Under the pieces are notes generated by a model that was given only the letters and a program-made list of their open reading frames with translations, did no database searches and was not told where the DNA came from. From assembly GCA_947652115.1 (NCBI GenBank), contig OX393573.1, forward strand, positions 8,814,520 through 8,878,519: a DNA stretch of 64,000 bases. Reading direction: 5' to 3'. Shown piece by piece: positions 62,952 to 64,000 of this stretch (position 1 is the stretch's first letter; every line of letters starts with the position of its first letter). The position numbers were made by a program, and so were the translations under genes. The DNA is from Blastomussa wellsi. Its lineage: Eukaryota; Cnidaria; Anthozoa; Scleractinia; Plerogyridae.

Positions 62952-63480
62952 CTGCGTCTGTGTAAACAGATTTGTGATTAAATCTCAATCATTGATTAAG
63001 CTATGAAACTAATCAGTTGCAAGCAAAGTGGGGGTGGGGGAAGCAACTCCCATAATTCTTTAATGATATCGGAACGATCTCACAACTTGCAAAGCAATCA
63101 TTTTAGTTGTCGAATGTGGTACCTCAAAGACGCATGACTAGCGCATGCATATTTAATTAGTATTTTGGGAGTGCATGTGAGTGCTAATTAATGTGTGCAT
63201 GCATATTCAACGGAATTTGGTGAGTACGCATGTTGATAAAACGTGGCAACAAAAATTTCCATGTGGGCGCATAAATCGTGGTACACTTCCTTGCAGTTCG
63301 ATGCTAAAAAGTAACTGAAAATCACCAATTCTGTTGGATGTAAGAACGTCAGCTACGACGGCGGATTTTTCGCATTTAGACCACGTGATTACATAGTGCT
63401 GATCCCTTTAAAAACACTGAACGCATCTAGCCAGTGAGATTATTTAAAAATATATATTTCATGCTGCAATACACCATTTA

Positions 63481-63635
63481 CGAGTTCCCTTTCTAGTTTC
63501 ACCTCTGTTTCAAAACGAGTCTACGTGCAAAACCATTCATATGAAAATGAGTTTGCTTTGCATGAGGTAAAACACATTTTCATATACATGGTTTCGCACT
63601 TAGACTCGTTTTGACACTGAGGCAAAAGAGAACTC
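63481..63635. mobile_element. Palindromic MITE (155 bp)
   Basis: CGAGTTCCCTTTCTAGTTTC ... CAAAACGAGTCTACGTGCAA at the left matches the reverse complement of AAACGAGTC-type sequence at the right, arms about 67 bases. A related single arm is at 57340-57445. Confidence 0.65.
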
Positions 63636-64000
63636 GGGAATGGCCTATTCTGCTGCTGCACCATCGGAACACCGCTGACTAGGACATGAATTGATTGCTT
63701 TGCAAGTTGTGAGAACATCGTTATTCGGTCCCAGACTTGCTTTCCCGCCCCATGTTCATAGCAAGCTCCAGGCAATACTTATGTAAACAGGATATATCTG
63801 CTGGGACACTGTCCCACTGTGAATTCAAACAGCCTGCTGCTGAACCCTGTCCTCCTGAAAATAGACACAATTTTTATGAAAAATTTAAATGCCATTTCCT
63901 CCTGACTACCTTAACTCGATGTTTAGTCATGCTCATCTTTGCCATAATTAGCTAATTTATGTGTTAAGATTGTGATGGCATTTGTTATCAATATCAGTAA
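63636..64000. other. Right edge of window
   Basis: Holds a possible minus-strand exon behind the acceptor near 63858 (open frame with GQGSAAGCLNSQWDS), not confirmed. Nothing else recognised. Confidence 0.3.

Overview
The window looks like nuclear DNA of an invertebrate animal, most likely an anthozoan cnidarian such as a stony coral. This rests on element content (Polinton/Maverick elements, a CR1-type LINE, two chromoviral/mag-type Gypsy elements, a tyrosine-recombinase retrotransposon, a PIF/Harbinger element) and on one spliced host gene. The organism is inferred from family content, not from a database match.

Bases 1-44156 are almost entirely nested mobile elements. The outermost visible layer is a Polinton (Polinton 2, about 24011-40100) whose capsid-type gene is cut by the 3' part of an L1/Tx1-like LINE (1-459 and 23814-24010). 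Inside the LINE 3' UTR sits a complete 23.35-kb Polinton 1 (460-23813) with terminal inverted repeats and a 5-bp target duplication. Polinton 1 is itself cut twice: a Gypsy element (8575-12974, 200-bp LTRs with one mismatch, duplication AATGC) splits its packaging ATPase, and a tyrosine-recombinase retrotransposon (about 16950-21060) splits a large structural-type gene. On the other side, the DNA polymerase of Polinton 2 is cut by a 5'-truncated CR1-like LINE (32890-39866), which is cut by a second Gypsy element (33485-38103, duplication ACTCT). A C-rich simple repeat (40105-40330) joins this to a second copy of the same polymerase type (40366-43793) that ends in its own palindromic terminus (43992-44156).

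Polinton 1 carries a virus-like gene set: protein-primed DNA polymerase B, retroviral-type integrase, packaging ATPase, major capsid protein, penton-like minor capsid protein and several small membrane or coiled-coil proteins. Nearly all of them contain single-base frameshifts or stops. Polinton 2 repeats the same block in the opposite orientation, more eroded, but with a DNA polymerase of a clearly different lineage.

Bases 44157-64000 are host DNA. A minus-strand gene is spread over eight exons that I can join in phase (62951 down to 49016). It encodes an acidic N-terminal region, ribonuclease-inhibitor-type leucine-rich repeats and a C-terminal array of ten 21-residue repeats. Its large intron holds a 3.5-kb Harbinger transposon, a 7-bp minisatellite within an inverted-repeat arm, small inverted-repeat elements and one opposite-strand open frame. 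Upstream intergenic DNA holds a foldback element and a 1.7-kb Tc1/mariner-type element with very long inverted repeats. I saw no tRNA, rRNA or CRISPR array.
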